From assembly GCA_041648495.1 (NCBI GenBank), contig JBAZOW010000064.1, positions 1-14,051 on the forward strand: 14,051 nt of DNA, in the 5' to 3' direction. The translations under genes were made by a program, and so were the position numbers. Positions 13,354-14,051 of the stretch are shown in pieces. The number at the start of each line of letters is the position of its first letter. Positions within the stretch are counted from its first letter, which is position 1. The DNA comes from Patulibacter sp041648495. Lineage in GTDB: Bacteria; Actinomycetota; Thermoleophilia; Solirubrobacterales; Solirubrobacteraceae. The notes beneath the pieces were generated by a model. The model saw nothing but the letters and a program-made list of their open reading frames with translations. It was not told the origin of the DNA and made no database searches.

Positions 13354-14051
13354 GCCAGGCGCCGAATCGGTCGTCGCGCCGGGCCGGCGCCACCAAGCCG
13401 AAGAAGACCGCGATGCTGCTGGCCCAGCGGATCGTCGGCGAGATCGTCGACAGCGGCCTGGAACCGGGCGCGTCGCTGCTCTCCGAACGCGAGATGCTCG
13501 AGGAGTACGGGGTCGCGCGCGGCACGCTGCGCGAGGCCCTGCGGTTCCTCGAGATCCAGGGCGTGATCACGATCCGCACCGGTCCCGGGGGCGGACCAGT
13601 GGTCAACGCCCCGGCGTCGCGGCACCTGGCGAGCATCATCGCGATGATGCTGCAGCTCGACCACGCGCCGTTCCGTTCCGTGCTCGAGGCCCGCGCGACG
13701 CTGGAGCCGTGGATGGCCCGCCGTGCCGCTGAGCGTCGCAGCGAGGCGCAGCTGGAGTCGCTGCACGAGTCGGTCCGCCGGATCGAGGCGCACACCGACG
13801 ACGTCGACGAGTTCCTCGACGAGAACGCGGCCTTCCACGCCGAGATCGCGACCGCGGCCGGCAACGAGGTCTTCTCGATGATCATCGGGTCGCTCAACTG
13901 GATCGTCGATGGCTCCGTGCTCGGGGTGACCTACTCCGAGACCCAGCGCTCGGCGATCGCCCGTGAGCACCGCCGGATCTACCAGGCGATCGCCGCCCGC
14001 GACGGCGACCGCGCGGCCGCCGCGATGGCGGTCCACATGCACGACTACGGC
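13350..14051 (+). CDS. GntR-family transcriptional regulator, FadR/FCD subfamily (3' truncated)
   Basis: The frame is open from ATG 13350 to the window end (234 residues seen, no stop), so probably only a short C-terminal piece is missing. Residues about 20-90 form the winged helix (LSEREMLEEYGVARGTLREALRFLE and the wing GPGGGP). The ligand-binding FCD domain follows, with VLEARATLEPWMARRAAE (111-128) and metal-site histidines His163 (AFHAEI), His207 (EHRRIY) and His229. The aspartate usually four residues before the first histidine is Asn159. Such proteins are usually dimeric repressors released by a metabolite, often an acyl-CoA or organic acid. The ATGA overlap with the ligase stop and GGGAG at 13338-13342 tie its expression to the operon, so autoregulation and sensing of a pathway intermediate are likely inferences. 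Confidence 0.9.
   Translation, partial: MSQAPNRSSRRAGATKPKKTAMLLAQRIVGEIVDSGLEPGASLLSEREMLEEYGVARGTLREALRFLEIQGVITIRTGPGGGPVVNAPASRHLASIIAMMLQLDHAPFRSVLEARATLEPWMARRAAERRSEAQLESLHESVRRIEAHTDDVDEFLDENAAFHAEIATAAGNEVFSMIIGSLNWIVDGSVLGVTYSETQRSAIAREHRRIYQAIAARDGDRAAAAMAVHMHDYG

Overview
The window is very GC-rich, with G or C at most third codon positions. It reads as a chromosomal piece of a high-GC actinobacterium. The deazaflavin (F420)-type nitroreductase, the 7Fe ferredoxin, the FadR-type acyl-CoA operon and the many starts with no leader all fit Actinomycetota. A Thermoleophilia/Solirubrobacterales-like lineage is my guess from the look of the proteins, not something proved here. I see no rRNA, tRNA, insertion sequence, phage gene or CRISPR array.

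Layout, left to right. (1) 2-283: C-terminal end of an unidentified Pro/Ala-rich protein. (2) 553-3877: a patatin-like lipase followed by acetoacetyl-CoA synthetase. (3) 4010-5688: a small zinc deaminase, then an HMG-CoA reductase with class I-like motifs. (4) 5789-6193: an F420-type nitroreductase-family protein, convergent with an unknown minus-strand gene (6190-6840). (5) 6924-8102: a saccharopine dehydrogenase-like enoyl reductase, divergent from that unknown gene. (6) 8103-8463: a non-coding stretch with a folded-RNA candidate and a MerR/SoxR-type promoter, leading into Mn superoxide dismutase and a 7Fe ferredoxin, closed by a UUCG hairpin. (7) 9604-10440: lgt. (8) 10453-10797: six 60-bp hairpin units in tandem. 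(9) 10907 to the end: a crotonase / acyl-CoA ligase / FadR-type regulator operon with tight junctions, cut by the window edge.

The main theme is acyl-CoA and lipid metabolism: lipase, two acyl-CoA ligases, crotonase, HMG-CoA reductase, enoyl reductase and a FadR-like regulator. An oxidative-stress/iron-sulfur pair and lipoprotein maturation sit beside it.

The coding genes are mostly recognisable families. The less ordinary material is non-coding: a 31-bp imperfect palindrome at three intergenic sites, the 60-bp hairpin array with compensatory arm changes, the 19-bp-spacer promoter before superoxide dismutase, a stem-loop whose mismatches are all wobbles on one strand, and a recurring spacing of six bases between a -10-like hexamer and the start codon, which suggests leaderless mRNAs. 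I found no clear new defence or mobile system.
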